A stretch of 15,910 nucleotides of DNA from an uncultured Oscillospiraceae bacterium (GTDB lineage: Bacteria; Bacillota; Clostridia; Oscillospirales; Acutalibacteraceae), in NCBI GenBank assembly GCA_900547445.1, contig URGJ01000027.1:1-15910 (forward strand), in the 5' to 3' direction. The notes beneath the pieces were generated by a model that saw nothing but the letters and a program-made list of their open reading frames with translations, was not told the DNA's origin and did not search any database. The position numbers and the translations under genes are program-made. This document shows, piece after piece, positions 15,856-15,910 of the stretch (the stretch's first letter is position 1; every line of letters starts with the position of its first letter).

Positions 15856-15910
15856 GGCTCTTTGTCAATAGTTGGGGTAAAGAGATAAAATGAAAATTTG
15901 AGTGCAAGCA
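15856..15910. mobile_element. Probable left end of an ISL3-like insertion sequence (cut by window edge)
   Basis: From 15856 the sequence reads GGCTCTTTGTCAATAGTTG, then GGGGTAAAGAG. A GGCTCTTTG(T)CAA start is the kind of terminal inverted repeat I associate with ISL3-family elements. Only 55 bases are visible, with no transposase reading frame, so this is provisional. The 8 bases before it (15848-15855, TATTTTTA) would be the target duplication if the family is right. Confidence 0.45.

Noticed and set aside
1..15910. CRISPR array, toxin-antitoxin, phage or defence genes
   Set aside because: No regularly spaced repeats and no matching proteins were seen; all long genes are housekeeping families.

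Overview
The window looks like the chromosome of an anaerobic low-to-medium-GC Firmicute, probably a Clostridia member near the Ruminococcaceae/Oscillospiraceae. The signs are strong purine-rich Shine-Dalgarno sites, a T-box leader, a lon-engB pair, a DUF1934-argS pair, a DUF6512 membrane protein, and a tRNA-Gln with an encoded CCA end. Almost all of it is ordinary housekeeping sequence; species cannot be named from sequence reading alone.

Layout. Positions 1-420 hold no gene. They contain a good promoter candidate followed by a 279-bp element (130-408) bounded by a perfect 19-bp inverted repeat and packed with nested hairpins. Next is a forward cluster: murI (glutamate racemase), a DUF1934 beta-barrel protein, argS, pncB (nicotinate phosphoribosyltransferase), a small lipoprotein built of two similar halves, lon and engB/ysxC. 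A consensus promoter then drives an asparagine-type T-box leader with a specifier AAC codon, a terminator and an antiterminator. It controls asnS and asnA, which use asparagine for tRNA charging and make it from aspartate.

A reverse-strand DUF6512 membrane protein converges on asnA with only two bases between the stop codons. Divergent from it is a tRNA-Gln(CTG) with its own consensus promoter and a strong terminator. A second, related terminator hairpin lies exactly 97 bases further on. Then come a class Ic aspartate aminotransferase and, from its own promoter, the overlapping secD-secF pair of the protein-export motor. Eight bases after the secF stop the sequence changes to what looks like the end of an ISL3-like insertion sequence, cut by the window edge.

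The genes cover cell-wall precursor supply (D-glutamate), tRNA charging (Arg, Asn), NAD salvage, protein quality control, ribosome assembly and export. The most unusual item is the structured inverted-repeat element whose right arm ends against the murI ribosome-binding site. It could be a mobile miniature element, a structured leader RNA, or both. The tandem related terminators behind the tRNA and the two-module lipoprotein are lesser points of interest.
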